From assembly GCA_029061255.1 (NCBI GenBank), contig JAIDSL010000099.1:18932-82931 (forward strand): a DNA stretch of 64,000 nt, given 5' to 3'. The notes beneath the pieces were generated by a model. That model did no database searches. It had not been told where the DNA came from and was given only the letters and a program-made list of their open reading frames with translations. This document shows positions 34,699-44,865 of the stretch, in pieces (positions within the stretch are counted from its first letter, which is position 1; the number at the start of each line of letters is the position of its first letter). Origin of the DNA: Muribaculaceae bacterium (GTDB lineage: Bacteria > Bacteroidota > Bacteroidia > Bacteroidales > Muribaculaceae). A program made the position numbers and the translations under genes.

Positions 34699-34867
34699 TA
34701 TGAAAGTTTCGCGTTAGACGTTTTGCGTTTTGCGAAATACACACTATAAATTGTCCGTTTTACGTTGTCTATATAAAGGCGATGTAGAACGGACAATGTT
34801 GGCATCTAAAGGATGCTTCCGTACTACGCATTACTGACAACGCACAACATAAAAATAGCATAACGCA

Positions 34868-36910
34868 ATGGAAAAAAAATTCAAGAGAACGCTTATCACG
34901 TCGGCACTCCCCTACGCAAATGGTCCGGTACATATAGGGCATCTTGCCGGGGTATATGTTCCGGCTGACATATATGCCCGCTACCTTCGTCTCAAGGGTG
35001 AGGAGGTATTCTTCGTGGGTGGAAGTGATGAGCATGGAGTGCCCATTACTATCAAGGCGAAGAAAGAGGGAGTGACTCCACAAGATATTGTAGACCGCTA
35101 CCACAAGATCATCAAGGATTCATTTGAAGGGCTGGGCATCTCTTTTGATGTGTATGGACGTACCACTTCAGAGACTCATCGCAAGACTGCATCCGACTTC
35201 TTCCGCCGTCTTTACGACAAAGGTGAATTCGTGGAGAAAAGCTCTATGCAGCTCTACGACGAGCAGGCAGGGCAATTCCTTGCTGACCGCTATGTGACCG
35301 GCACTTGCCCCCATTGCGGCAATGAGCGTGCTTATGGCGACCAGTGCGAGAAATGCGGCACCTCGCTCAATGCAACCGATCTTATCAATCCAAAGTCAGC
35401 AATCACAGGCAATACCCCCGTGCTTAAGGAGACATTTCATTGGTTCCTTCCTCTCGACAAATGGGAGCCGAAGCTTAGGGAATGGATTCTTGAAGAGCAT
35501 AAGGAGTGGAAGCCTAATGTGTATGGCCAATGTAAGTCTTGGCTCGACCTTGGTCTGCAACCTCGTGCTGTGAGCCGTGATCTTGACTGGGGTATCCCCG
35601 TCCCTGTGGAGGGTGCTGATGGAAAGGTGCTCTATGTCTGGTTTGATGCGCCTATAGGATATATTTCAAACACCATAGAGGCTTTGGGCGACGACTGGGA
35701 GCGTTGGTGGAAAGATCCGGAGACACGTATGCTTCACTTCATTGGCAAAGACAATATAGTGTTCCACTGCATAGTGTTCCCTTCAATGCTTATGGCAGAC
35801 GGCAGCTATAATCTTCCCGACAATGTGCCTGCCAATGAGTTCTTGAATCTGGAAAACGACAAAATATCTACATCTCAGAACTGGGCTGTATGGCTTCATG
35901 AATATCTTGAGGAACTCCCGGGCAAGCAGGATACCCTGCGCTATGTGCTGACTGCAAATGCTCCTGAGACTAAAGACAACAACTTCACATGGAAAGATTT
36001 CCAGGCACGCAACAATAATGAGCTCGTGGCAATCCTCGGCAATTTCATCAACCGTGCCGTAGTGCTCACCCATAAGTATTTCGATGGTGTAGTGCCTCCG
36101 GTGAAGACTCTCGAGACCGTAGACACGCAGCTCATAGAAGAAATAGGAAAACTGAAGGTTGAGATGACTGAGGCTCTTGACACATTCCACTTCCGTGAGG
36201 CCCTACGCGTGGCCATGGATATGGCGCGTGCAGGAAACAAATACCTGCAGGAGACTGAACCTTGGAAGATTGCCAAGACCGATATGGAGCGTACCGGAAC
36301 AATTCTGAATATAGCTCTTCAGACCTGCGCTAATCTTGCCATCGCTTTCGAACCATTCCTCCCCTTTATGGCTGCCAAGCTCCTCAAGATGCTCGGCGGC
36401 GACAAGATCAGCTGGGATATGCTCGGATGCTTCGACCTCGTGCCTGCCGGTGCACACATAGGCCAGCCGGAGTTGCTCTTTGAGAAGATAGAGGACTCTG
36501 TAGTGGAGGCTCAAGTGCAGAAACTCAAGGATGCAAAGGAAAAGAACCGTCTTGCTGCTTGGAAACCGGCAGAGGTTAAGCCAAACGTAGACTTCGAGAC
36601 TTTTGAAAAGATTGATATCCGTGTGGGAAAAATATTGGAATGCTCTAAGGTGAAGAAATCAAAGAAGCTTCTTAAGTTCCTTATCGACGACGGAATGGAA
36701 AAACGCACCATTCTTAGTGGTATTGCTGAGAGCTATGAAGATCCGTCAGTGCTCGTTGGCAAGGAAGTCTGCTTTATTGCTAATTTCGAACCTCGCAAGA
36801 TGATGGGTATTGAAAGCCAAGGTATGATACTTTCAGCAGTCAATCCGGATGGCAAGCTCACTGTCATATCCCCTTCTGCGGAGGTGGTGCCCGGAGCATC
36901 TGTTGGATAA
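34868..36910 (+). CDS. metG: Methionyl-tRNA synthetase
   Basis: Charges tRNA(Met) with methionine. 680 residues. The class I motif HIGH is in [10 protein letters not shown], the KMSKS loop appears as KISTS in [12 protein letters not shown], and a zinc knuckle is formed by [18 protein letters not shown]. From about residue 575 there is the C-terminal tRNA-binding (Trbp111-like) domain: [31 protein letters not shown]. This makes the long dimeric form. Followed by a clear terminator. Confidence 0.97.
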   Translation: MEKKFKRTLITSALPYANGPVHIGHLAGVYVPADIYARYLRLKGEEVFFVGGSDEHGVPITIKAKKEGVTPQDIVDRYHKIIKDSFEGLGISFDVYGRTTSETHRKTASDFFRRLYDKGEFVEKSSMQLYDEQAGQFLADRYVTGTCPHCGNERAYGDQCEKCGTSLNATDLINPKSAITGNTPVLKETFHWFLPLDKWEPKLREWILEEHKEWKPNVYGQCKSWLDLGLQPRAVSRDLDWGIPVPVEGADGKVLYVWFDAPIGYISNTIEALGDDWERWWKDPETRMLHFIGKDNIVFHCIVFPSMLMADGSYNLPDNVPANEFLNLENDKISTSQNWAVWLHEYLEELPGKQDTLRYVLTANAPETKDNNFTWKDFQARNNNELVAILGNFINRAVVLTHKYFDGVVPPVKTLETVDTQLIEEIGKLKVEMTEALDTFHFREALRVAMDMARAGNKYLQETEPWKIAKTDMERTGTILNIALQTCANLAIAFEPFLPFMAAKLLKMLGGDKISWDMLGCFDLVPAGAHIGQPELLFEKIEDSVVEAQVQKLKDAKEKNRLAAWKPAEVKPNVDFETFEKIDIRVGKILECSKVKKSKKLLKFLIDDGMEKRTILSGIAESYEDPSVLVGKEVCFIANFEPRKMMGIESQGMILSAVNPDGKLTVISPSAEVVPGASVG

Positions 36911-36962
36911 TATTTTTTTATTGACATAAAATAGTATTATATAGTTTTTTATATGTATATTG

Positions 36963-37005
36963 ATTGGAGTGACTGCACGATTTAGGCAGTCACTCCAATT
37001 TTATT
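36963..37005 (+). terminator. Intrinsic terminator after metG
   Basis: ATTGGAGTGACTGC (36963-36976) pairs perfectly with GCAGTCACTCCAAT (36986-36999) around a 9-base loop, followed by TTTTATT. Confidence 0.88.
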
Positions 37006-37026
37006 AAGATTTATTAAGGATTTTAT

Positions 37027-37058
37027 TTTGGAGAGCCGAACTTTATCCGCTACCTTTG
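37027..37058 (+). promoter_or_regulatory. Promoter of recA
   Basis: TTTG at 37027-37030 and TACCTTTG at 37051-37058 are spaced by 20 bases. The predicted leader before the ATG is about 105 bases. No LexA-type operator was recognised. Confidence 0.75.
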
Positions 37059-37130
37059 CATCGAAATCAGAGGTTAAAGATAAGAGATTAGATATGTATT
37101 CTCCCTCTAAAGAATCTTTAATTTCTTAAA

Positions 37131-37170
37131 CAATTAAACGATTAAACAATTAAACAATTAAACAATATAA
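37131..37170 (+). repeat. Octamer direct repeat in the recA leader
   Basis: Five consecutive octamers, CAATTAAA (three exact), CGATTAAA and CAATATAA, run up to one base before the recA ATG. The tract is A/T-rich and could help ribosome access without a Shine-Dalgarno sequence, or vary in copy number. Confidence 0.8.
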
Positions 37171-37171
37171 T

Positions 37172-38350
37172 ATGGCAAAGAAAGCAGTAAAGAAGCCTAA
37201 CGGCGGGCGAATCGCCGATATGGACGAAAAGCGCAAGGCCCTCGATATGGCGATGGCTCATCTCGAGAAGGATTTCGGTAGCGGCACAATCATGCGCTTA
37301 GGCGATGACGCCGTGCAGGATGTGGAAGTGATTCCTACCGGCTCCATCGGTCTTGACTATGCACTCGGTGTAGGAGGTCTCCCACGTGGTAGAATCACAG
37401 AGATATATGGTCCTGAGTCATCAGGTAAGACTACACTCGCTATCCATGTGATAGCAGAGGCACAGAAGATGGGAGGTATATGTGCCATCGTTGATGCTGA
37501 GCATGCGTTCGACCGTTTCTATGCAGAGAAACTTGGTGTAGATGTCAATAACCTGTGGATTGCACAGCCTGACAATGGCGAGCAAGCTCTTGACATCGCC
37601 GAGCAGCTCATAAACTCAGGTGCTATCGACGTGCTCGTGGTAGACTCTGTGGCAGCCCTGACGCCTAAGGCTGAGATTGAAGGGGAAATGGGAGATAAGA
37701 ATGTGGGTCTGCATGCCCGACTTATGAGCCAGGCTATGCGTAAGCTTACGGGTACTATCGCCAAGACGCGCACATGCTGCATTTTCATCAACCAGATTCG
37801 TGAGAAGATTGGCTTGATGTTTGGAAACCCGGAGACCACTACCGGTGGAAATGCACTCAAGTTCTATAGCTCTGTGCGCCTTGAAATCCGTGCCAGTGGA
37901 TTCATCAAGGATGGAGAGCAGGCAGTAGGGCGTACAGCCAAGGTGAAGGTAGTGAAGAATAAAGTGGCTCCTCCATTCATGAAGGCAGAGTTTGAGCTTC
38001 TCTTCGGCGAGGGTATCTCACGTGTAGGGGAGATTGTAGACCTTGGTGTAGAGAATGGTATCATTCAGAAATCGGGTGCATGGTTCAGCTACAACGGCAG
38101 CAAGCTCGGTCAAGGACGCGATGCAGTGAAGCGTGTTCTGAAGGAGAATCAGGAACTTGCCGATGAAATCGCTGACAAGATCACCGAAAAGATGAATGCC
38201 GACCGCGATTCCCGCAAGCCTGCCGGCAATCCTTTCCTTCCGGGACGCGACAGCAAGATTGTGTCGGATGATGAAGACATGGATATTGCAGCTGAACCGG
38301 ACTCTTCCGACAATACCGAAGACCTTTTCGGTGATGATTTTGCACTATAG
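37172..38350 (+). CDS. recA: Recombinase RecA
   Basis: ATP-dependent strand-exchange protein for homologous recombination and SOS induction. 392 residues, longer than E. coli RecA because of an extended N-terminus and an acidic C-terminal tail ([28 protein letters not shown]). Walker A is GPESSGKTT, Walker B is [11 protein letters not shown], and the L2-loop region contains [27 protein letters not shown]-type sequence. Own promoter; ends in a terminator shared with pdxB. Confidence 0.98.
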   Translation: MAKKAVKKPNGGRIADMDEKRKALDMAMAHLEKDFGSGTIMRLGDDAVQDVEVIPTGSIGLDYALGVGGLPRGRITEIYGPESSGKTTLAIHVIAEAQKMGGICAIVDAEHAFDRFYAEKLGVDVNNLWIAQPDNGEQALDIAEQLINSGAIDVLVVDSVAALTPKAEIEGEMGDKNVGLHARLMSQAMRKLTGTIAKTRTCCIFINQIREKIGLMFGNPETTTGGNALKFYSSVRLEIRASGFIKDGEQAVGRTAKVKVVKNKVAPPFMKAEFELLFGEGISRVGEIVDLGVENGIIQKSGAWFSYNGSKLGQGRDAVKRVLKENQELADEIADKITEKMNADRDSRKPAGNPFLPGRDSKIVSDDEDMDIAAEPDSSDNTEDLFGDDFAL

Positions 38351-38370
38351 TGATATATTTGTATTATATA

Positions 38371-38402
38371 AAAAAGTCATCGGGATTTCCCGATGACTTT
38401 TT
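38371..38402. terminator. Bidirectional terminator between recA and pdxB
   Basis: AAAAAGTCATCGGGA (38371-38385) pairs with TCCCGATGACTTTTT (38388-38402). The T5/A5 ends serve both converging genes, and the pdxB stop codon lies at its edge (38401-38403). Confidence 0.92.
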
Positions 38403-39396
38403 ATATTTCCTTATGCAGGGGATATAAATTCCTTAGGATTTCAAATTTTTGTGGATCTGCTTTTAGAGCAGCTGTCATCTCACTTGGGTCGTACGCTGAT
38501 ATAATACGTTCAGTTGAAAGTTTCTCAGGTGCTTTGTATGAACCTTGCAGTCCATCAAGATCTACATTGATTCCGAGAGTTTTTGCCACAGCTTCAAGTG
38601 CCATACGAGTGGCACGTTGTTTTCCTTCTACGCTATAGCCGGCTATGTGGCACGTTGCAGTAGCGGCGAGTTCAAGGAGTCTTGGATTGATATTAGGTTC
38701 CCCTTCCCAAGTGTCAATTATCGCCCTATGTATACGTCCTTCTTCAATAGCAGCTATGATTGTATTGGTGTCAGCAACCTCTCCTCTGGCAGCATTAATG
38801 AATATGCCTCCGGGTTTTAGATGATTGATGCTTTCTTTTCCTATCAGATGATAAGTCGGATGATTTCCGCCGGATATAAGTGGAGTGTGCAAGGTGATGG
38901 CATCGCTGTTTGACAGGACTTCTTCAAGGGATAGGTATTCCCTGTCGGAAAAACCTTTCTCTTTTCTTGGAGGATCACAGACCAGGACTTTGGCACCAAG
39001 TATTTCTCCCCAACGTGCCACTATTCCGCCGACATTGCCGCATCCTATCACTCCTAAAGTGGATTTTGACGGGTCGAATCCATTGCGAAGCAGGTTTGAC
39101 CATACATAAAGGGCAACCCCGGGTGCATTGCATCCCGGCGCATTGCTTACGGCTATGCCATTTTCCCTACACCATGGAATATCTATATGATCTGTCCCTA
39201 TTGTCGCAGAGGCTACAAGTTTCACTTTTGATCCTTCGAGTAGGCTGCGATCGCATTTGGTGCGTGTTCTCACTATCAGGGCATCGGCATCCTTTACTGC
39301 ATCTCTATCTATGTCTGTGGCAGAAATACGTATAAGTTCCGCATCCCGTAGTCTTCCTTCGAGAAACGGAATATTCTTATCAGCGACTATCTTCAT
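38401..39396 (-). CDS. pdxB: Erythronate-4-phosphate dehydrogenase PdxB
   Basis: Oxidises 4-phosphoerythronate in the DXP-independent pyridoxal-phosphate route. 331 residues of the D-2-hydroxyacid dehydrogenase family. Recognisable are NIPFLEGRL, VRTRTKCDRSLL, the NAD motif GVIGCGNVGGIVARW, the catalytic arginine in NAARGEVADT and the histidine in ATCHIAGYSVEGK. The IAGYSVEGK(Q/A) segment and short C-terminal domain separate PdxB from SerA or other family members. Confidence 0.93.
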   Translation of the reverse strand: MKIVADKNIPFLEGRLRDAELIRISATDIDRDAVKDADALIVRTRTKCDRSLLEGSKVKLVASATIGTDHIDIPWCRENGIAVSNAPGCNAPGVALYVWSNLLRNGFDPSKSTLGVIGCGNVGGIVARWGEILGAKVLVCDPPRKEKGFSDREYLSLEEVLSNSDAITLHTPLISGGNHPTYHLIGKESINHLKPGGIFINAARGEVADTNTIIAAIEEGRIHRAIIDTWEGEPNINPRLLELAATATCHIAGYSVEGKQRATRMALEAVAKTLGINVDLDGLQGSYKAPEKLSTERIISAYDPSEMTAALKADPQKFEILRNLYPLHKEI

Positions 39397-39413
39397 GATG
39401 GATATTTATTTTT

Positions 39414-40418
39414 TTATCCTATAAGCGACTCTATGAGCATGAACAGGAAGAGGGCAATAAAGAGCGACAGCAGTCCCCAGAACCATATTGGACTTTGTGG
39501 AATTCTCCTCATTGCAAAGAAATTGGAGATCTGGACTGAGACGGCAAAACAGAATGAAGAGGCATAAGCTCCGAAATTATCGAAATCCGCCAGCATGAAA
39601 ATTCCGCAAGAAAAACCCAGAAGATTGATCATATTATTGTATGTTCGCACTTTCATGTTGCCTGCATAGATAAGCATGGCGTTATTGAGTGTCATCATCA
39701 ATCCTACCAAAGCAAGGGTACAAAGCGATATGAAGACCATCAGCAGATAGTTGCCGTCAGCATTTGGTATATTCACAAGAAACTGTGGCATTCGGAAATC
39801 CGAGAAAGATATAATACCGAATCCAAGAGCTACCCAATATGGTGCCACGAGACCCATTAAATAAGCTACAATCTCTTTTAGCCGAAGCACCTTACTCATT
39901 ATAGCCATTATTGGATATATTATAATGAGCGCAAGAAAGGCATATTCTACCATCGAGCCCACTGAGAGATATGTGGCAATGGCAAACATTGAGGTTGTTG
40001 CATTTTCTGCATTGTATGCCTTCATCATTATGTCAAGGCATACAAGATTGACTATAAGCATCACAACCGGAGCCCCTAAATATGAGGTGTTGACAGGATT
40101 TGATGCCAGTATCACAGCCATGGCAGTGGGAAGAACGGCTTCCGTACTCCTGACAAAAGAGTGCTTCTTGTTGAATAGAAAAGCTAAGAATATGGCAAAA
40201 GCAATCAGCAGGGTATTGATTCCGCAACCTATTTGGTGTGGAAGAGGATTTGCTGGAAGAGAAAAGCAAACGCCAAACTCAGCTGCCGGACTGAGCGATG
40301 GCATCAAAAAGGTTGTAGCAGCGATCATTATGATCGCTGCTATTGCTCCTACTGTCATTGAGCCGGGACCGGCTGTGAAGTAATTGTCTGTCTCCTGCTC
40401 GGGAACTACCGGCTGCAT
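39414..40418 (-). CDS. Multi-spanning membrane protein, DUF6427-like
   Basis: A 334-residue inner-membrane protein with about nine or ten hydrophobic segments and a short polar N-terminus (MQPVVPEQETDNYFTAGPG). No catalytic motif is visible. The overall pattern resembles a Bacteroidota family of unknown function (DUF6427), but I am not certain of that. The ATG at 40418 shares one base with the stop of the upstream RNA methyltransferase gene; a GTG three bases earlier is possible. It stands 17 bases before pdxB, so the three genes likely form one transcript. Confidence 0.65.
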   Translation of the reverse strand: MQPVVPEQETDNYFTAGPGSMTVGAIAAIIMIAATTFLMPSLSPAAEFGVCFSLPANPLPHQIGCGINTLLIAFAIFLAFLFNKKHSFVRSTEAVLPTAMAVILASNPVNTSYLGAPVVMLIVNLVCLDIMMKAYNAENATTSMFAIATYLSVGSMVEYAFLALIIIYPIMAIMSKVLRLKEIVAYLMGLVAPYWVALGFGIISFSDFRMPQFLVNIPNADGNYLLMVFISLCTLALVGLMMTLNNAMLIYAGNMKVRTYNNMINLLGFSCGIFMLADFDNFGAYASSFCFAVSVQISNFFAMRRIPQSPIWFWGLLSLFIALFLFMLIESLIG

Positions 40419-42103
40419 CACTCGTCGTCGTCCTGATTGAATGAATTTTTGAAATTCTTTCTCGAACGCATCTTACCCGGGGCTCTGGTTTCAGTGTAGT
40501 TGGTAAGTTTCGGTCCCTTGTTGGAGATGCTGCGTGGCTCTGACCTATAACTGTTGTCGTTGAACCGACGAGGCTTCTCATCGTTGAATTTACGCGGCTT
40601 ATCTCCGTTGTCGAACCGGCGCGGCTTATCGTCGTTGAATCTGCGATCCATGTCGTTTCCTTCGAATCGACTTGGTCTGTCATTATCGTCGTATCTGAAT
40701 GGCTTGCTGCTGTTGTCAAAGCTGTCAGATATATCGCTGTCGGTATATCTACGGGGTTTGTTGTCGATACGGCGTTTCTGACGGTCTCCCTTTACGGAAT
40801 CTTTCTTTCTGCTTTTGCCGTCGTAGCGCTTTGCATCGTCTTCCCATTCCTTATCGGTCATACGGCGTACTTTGGGTGCATCCTGACGTGCGGATGTATG
40901 CTTCACTACCCCACCTTCGGCACGGAAGTCGTTGTAGCCTCCACTAAACATTACGTATTCATTGAGCGTGCATTCCAATCCGCCATTGAGCAACGGGTAT
41001 TTTACGGAAGGTTTCAGACCTATGTCTTTCATGTATCCATCCTCCAGTCCGATGATCCATGCATTCCATCCCTCGAAGTTGCTTTTAAGGCATGTACCTA
41101 TGGTCCGATAGAGTGCTTGGGCCGTCATGTTTGTGGGATTGATACGTTGTCCGTAGGGAGGATTCATTACGAGCACACCTTCAGGAGCATTGTCAGTCCA
41201 ATCTTCTATGCTGCGGCAGCTGACCTCGACCATATTCTCGACCTTTGCGCTCTTTACGTTGCGTCGTGCTATCCTCACAGCTTCCGGATCAATGTCGCCG
41301 CCGTATATCTTATATGCGAATTCACGCTCTCCGCTATCGTCGTTGTATATTTCTTCAAACAGTTCCGCATCGAAGTCTTCCCAGGTCTCGAAAGCGAATT
41401 TCTCGCGGTAGATGCCGGGATTGATATTGGCAGCAATAAGCGCCGCCTCAGTCAAAAATGTACCGGAGCCACACATCGGGTCAGCGAAATCGGAGTCTCC
41501 TTTCCATCCGGAGAGCATTATTATGCCTGCTGCAAGCACCTCATTGATCGGGGCTTCTGTGTTCTCTACCTTATATCCTCTCTTCGATAGGGGTTCTCCG
41601 CTTGAGTCAAGTGATATGGTCACTCTGTTTTCGGAAATATGGACATTAAGCTGGATGTCAGCTCCCTGAAGCCGAATGGAGGGTCGTTTGCCACAGATGT
41701 CGTTGAAGTGGTCTACGATACCGTCTTTTACACGATATGTGACAAACTTCGAGTGAGTGAAGTCTGCGCTTGAGACGGTTGAGTCGATAGAGAAAGTGGA
41801 GTCTGGGGTCATGTATTTTTCCCAGTCTATCTCTCGCACTGCATCATAGAGCTCATCGGGATCCGATGCCGTAAACTTCACTATGGGTTTTAGTATTCTC
41901 AGTGCGGTGCGGCAGCAGATGTTGGCTTTGTACATCATGGCAAGGTCACCGTCAAACTGTACCATACGCTTGCCGGCTTCTACGTTTTCGGCACCGAGCT
42001 CGATAAGCTCGTCGCGCAGCACTTCCTCAAGACCCTGAAAGGTCTTGGCCACCATCTGGAATTTCTCTGGATTCTCAGGTGTCTGTGTGGTTTGAGAATT
42101 CAT
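40418..42103 (-). CDS. THUMP-domain class I RNA methyltransferase with a charged low-complexity tail
   Basis: Predicted SAM-dependent N2-guanine rRNA methyltransferase of the RlmL-N/YcbY family. A THUMP/ferredoxin-like RNA-binding region covers roughly residues 15-165. The methyltransferase follows, with DPMCGSGTFLTEAAL near 207-221 (SAM) and VLVMNPPYGQRI near 312 (catalytic NPPY). After about residue 375 come some 185 residues rich in R, D, N, K and F, with imperfect repeats such as DKPRRFDNG, DKPRKFNDE and EKPRRFNDN. The tail has no predicted fold and may bind RNA. 561 residues in total; the RlmK second methyltransferase of the E. coli protein is absent. Confidence 0.88.
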   Translation of the reverse strand: MNSQTTQTPENPEKFQMVAKTFQGLEEVLRDELIELGAENVEAGKRMVQFDGDLAMMYKANICCRTALRILKPIVKFTASDPDELYDAVREIDWEKYMTPDSTFSIDSTVSSADFTHSKFVTYRVKDGIVDHFNDICGKRPSIRLQGADIQLNVHISENRVTISLDSSGEPLSKRGYKVENTEAPINEVLAAGIIMLSGWKGDSDFADPMCGSGTFLTEAALIAANINPGIYREKFAFETWEDFDAELFEEIYNDDSGEREFAYKIYGGDIDPEAVRIARRNVKSAKVENMVEVSCRSIEDWTDNAPEGVLVMNPPYGQRINPTNMTAQALYRTIGTCLKSNFEGWNAWIIGLEDGYMKDIGLKPSVKYPLLNGGLECTLNEYVMFSGGYNDFRAEGGVVKHTSARQDAPKVRRMTDKEWEDDAKRYDGKSRKKDSVKGDRQKRRIDNKPRRYTDSDISDSFDNSSKPFRYDDNDRPSRFEGNDMDRRFNDDKPRRFDNGDKPRKFNDEKPRRFNDNSYRSEPRSISNKGPKLTNYTETRAPGKMRSRKNFKNSFNQDDDE

Positions 42104-42112
42104 CTTGTAATT

Positions 42113-43492
42113 TTAAAAACTTATGACGTTATTGTTTTTGTTTTCTTCGTCGTTTTGTTTCGAAGGCTTTACATAGGTAGTTGTCCTGTTTTCTTTTTCT
42201 TTCTTGGTCCTTCGTAACTCATCGAGATATTTGGGGTCGCGGCTGAATGTCGGAATTCTTTCGAGAAGAGCCACTACTTCATGGTCGTCAAATTGTGACG
42301 GATCAAGCACGGCATACTTTGCCCTGTTTGCATCCTGAATCTGCTGTTTCAGCTTTTCTGCTCCATACATTTCGGCTATCTGCCTGTCCACTTCCTTTTC
42401 TTTTTCTACCTTTGCCTCATGGTCGTGTCCGTCGCCAAAGAGCACTATGTTTTCAGACTCGCCCCCTTTGTCACCCTCATTATTTTTCTTATCAATGAGT
42501 GTGAGGTCGAAGCCTGAGGCAAGGATTGTGACTTTGAGCTTGTCGCCGAGTTCCGGATTGTCTGCAATACCCCATTTTACGTCGATTGTATCAGGAAGTT
42601 TTGACGTAAAGGCGTAGATTTCTGTCATCTCCTGCGCTGTGATCGGACGTTCGCTGTTGCGGTTGCAAGCAAATTTCAGAAGGAGTCTCTGCGAAGTGTT
42701 GACATCATGCTTCTTCATCAACGGTGAGTGGAGAGCATTGCGGATAGCACTCGTGATACGATGGTCGCCATCTCCGTAGGCAGTGGCTATGATCGCAGTC
42801 TTTGAGTCGCGTAGAGTGGTTTTCACGTCTTCGAAGTCTACGTTGATATAGCATTCCTCACTGATGATTTCAGAGATAGATCTGGCAGCATTTGCAAGGG
42901 TGTCATCCGCTTTCTCAAACGCGTTGAAGAAGTTGAGGTCGGGGTAAATCTCGATGAGTTGCTCGTTGTTGATGACAAGTAGGGCATCTACAAACTTTTG
43001 CATCTCCTTCGCTCCTTCTATGGCCTTCATGATCTTTTTCTTCCCTTCGAAAAGGAAAGGGATCGTGACGATGCCGATTGTAAGCTTGTTTTCTTCTTTT
43101 GCAATCTTTGCCACGACAGGGGCAGCTCCTGTGCCGGTGCCGCCACCCATGCCTGCGGTGATGAACACCATTTCCGTATTCTTGTCGAAAAGGGCACGGA
43201 TATCTTCTGTGGATGCCTCAGCACATTGGCGTCCGGTACCGGGGTCGTTGCCTGCTCCCCTGCCTCGGGTGACGTCCCATCCGAGTATCAGCTGATTGGG
43301 CACCGGCGACATCTTGAGTGCCTGTTCGTCGGTATTGCACACCACGAAATTGACGTTGGGGATGTTCTGCCTGTACATATAATTGACGGCATTGTCACCT
43401 CCTCCACCTACACCTATCACCTTGATGATGGCAGATGTTGCGTCGTCAAGAAATTCGGTTGTGTTTGATATGTCGTTGAGATAATCTTCCAT
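42113..43492 (-). CDS. ftsZ: Cell division protein FtsZ
   Basis: Tubulin-like GTPase forming the division ring. 459 residues. The GTP-binding signature GGGTGTG is at 116-122, with GVGGGGDNAVNYM near residue 27 and the T7-loop region near SISEIISEECYINVDFEDVKTTL. A long charged linker (about 320-440) ends in the conserved-type C-terminal peptide VISF. Last gene of the dcw cluster, nine bases before the RNA methyltransferase gene. Confidence 0.98.
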   Translation of the reverse strand: MEDYLNDISNTTEFLDDATSAIIKVIGVGGGGDNAVNYMYRQNIPNVNFVVCNTDEQALKMSPVPNQLILGWDVTRGRGAGNDPGTGRQCAEASTEDIRALFDKNTEMVFITAGMGGGTGTGAAPVVAKIAKEENKLTIGIVTIPFLFEGKKKIMKAIEGAKEMQKFVDALLVINNEQLIEIYPDLNFFNAFEKADDTLANAARSISEIISEECYINVDFEDVKTTLRDSKTAIIATAYGDGDHRITSAIRNALHSPLMKKHDVNTSQRLLLKFACNRNSERPITAQEMTEIYAFTSKLPDTIDVKWGIADNPELGDKLKVTILASGFDLTLIDKKNNEGDKGGESENIVLFGDGHDHEAKVEKEKEVDRQIAEMYGAEKLKQQIQDANRAKYAVLDPSQFDDHEVVALLERIPTFSRDPKYLDELRRTKKEKENRTTTYVKPSKQNDEENKNNNVISF

Positions 43493-43526
43493 ATGATTTT
43501 ATTTTGAGGTAGTAGAGGAATACGTG

Positions 43527-44858
43527 TTAAGTAAGTTCATCGCCTTCGTCATCTTCGCCTATAGGTGTGAATATTTGGCCAAGTTTGTTGCCGAGACGAT
43601 TGAAGAATCCGGGCCTGCGTTGCTTGGGCTTTTCTGACTGTTCGGCACCAGCGGTCTTGGTTTGGGTAGCCTCCTGTTCCGATTCAGGTTCTGGCTCTGG
43701 AGCCGGTGGTATCTGCAGGCAATCCTCGTCTGATTTTTTCGAGGCAGCATACATGATGGCTGCTAACTGAAGGCTCTCCATACCCTGCCCGTTGATATCG
43801 GTCATTCTTATATAGTGTGGCAAGGTCGCCGTCCTCACTTTGAGTCCGGTGAATTTACCGATGAGTTCCGTCATGCCGTTGAGCCGGGCACCGCCTCCGC
43901 AGAGCACAATGCCTTCAGGAATATCCTTTTCCGTGAGACCTGCGTATTTAATCTGCTCTACTATATTGGCAACTATTTCTTCTGAGCGTGCTACTACGTA
44001 GTTGCTGATATCCGACTGTTTGTGGCTGCCCACTTTTACCTGCGACGGAACTGTGGGAGCAATTGCATTACCGAAATTGATCTTGAACTCTTCAGCCTTG
44101 TCTTCAAGTTCATTGAGTTCCATAAGATCAAGTGTAATATTTCTTCCTCCAAATGGGAGTGTTGCGTAGTAGACGAGGTTGCCGCGAGTATATATGGTGA
44201 CGGTAGTGGTCTCGGCTCCTATGTCGACGAGCATACATCCGAGTTTTTTCTCATGTTCATTGAGTGCTATGTCGCCCGTTGCCAAAGGAGTGACTACTAT
44301 TCCCTTTATGTCGAGTCCCAGACGGTCTTTGACCACTCTCCTTAGATTGCTTTGTATGATGGGGCGCGCCACAATGAGATCATAGATGGCGGTGATATGA
44401 TTACCCATCATTCCTTTCGGCCGATGAGTTTCGGTCTTGCCTACTGTGAATATGCGCGGAATCGCATCTACAATCTCAAGCGAGCTGTCGAGATCAGCCT
44501 CCATTGCGCTGTTTCTCAGTCGCTCAAGGATAGATTCGGTGATATCTGTGTCGTCAGGAAGTGCAAGGGATACTTCCTTGCGGATGCTTCTTAGTGAGCG
44601 TCCGGAGATTCCGACATAGACCCCTGTAATTTCGCGCGGTGCGATATTTTGTCGGCGTTCGAGCCTTTCGAGCACATATGAGATGAGGTTGTAGGTCTCC
44701 TCGATGTTTTGAATTTGGCCATACCTCACTGAGTCGGCACTCTTCTCCTGTTCAATGGCGAGGATTTCCAACTGGCCGCTTTTGCCGGCGGCGCCGACTG
44801 CACCAATTACTTTCGAACTGCTTATTTCCAGTGCTGCTATGTATCTGTCTGTAGCCAT
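43527..44858 (-). CDS. ftsA: Cell division protein FtsA
   Basis: Actin-like ATPase that anchors FtsZ to the membrane. The start at 44858 (MATDRYIAALEISSSKVIG) is the family N-terminus and lies seven bases after the ftsQ stop; a longer frame running into ftsQ is not likely. Phosphate and nucleotide motifs are LVDIGAETTTVTIY and GIVLCGGGARLNGM. The 443-residue chain ends in a proline/glutamate-rich linker and a basic, hydrophobic C-terminal segment (RRPGFFNRLGNKLGQIF), the probable membrane-targeting helix. Confidence 0.96.
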   Translation of the reverse strand: MATDRYIAALEISSSKVIGAVGAAGKSGQLEILAIEQEKSADSVRYGQIQNIEETYNLISYVLERLERRQNIAPREITGVYVGISGRSLRSIRKEVSLALPDDTDITESILERLRNSAMEADLDSSLEIVDAIPRIFTVGKTETHRPKGMMGNHITAIYDLIVARPIIQSNLRRVVKDRLGLDIKGIVVTPLATGDIALNEHEKKLGCMLVDIGAETTTVTIYTRGNLVYYATLPFGGRNITLDLMELNELEDKAEEFKINFGNAIAPTVPSQVKVGSHKQSDISNYVVARSEEIVANIVEQIKYAGLTEKDIPEGIVLCGGGARLNGMTELIGKFTGLKVRTATLPHYIRMTDINGQGMESLQLAAIMYAASKKSDEDCLQIPPAPEPEPESEQEATQTKTAGAEQSEKPKQRRPGFFNRLGNKLGQIFTPIGEDDEGDELT

Positions 44859-44865
44859 TATTTTC

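Noticed and set aside
40554-41590. Several plus-strand open frames over the RNA methyltransferase
   Set aside because: They mirror the low-complexity tail and catalytic domain of the minus-strand gene and have Leu/Arg/Ser-rich shadow composition.
42998-43468. Plus-strand frame of 156 codons over ftsZ
   Set aside because: Antisense shadow of the conserved GTPase domain with no support of its own.
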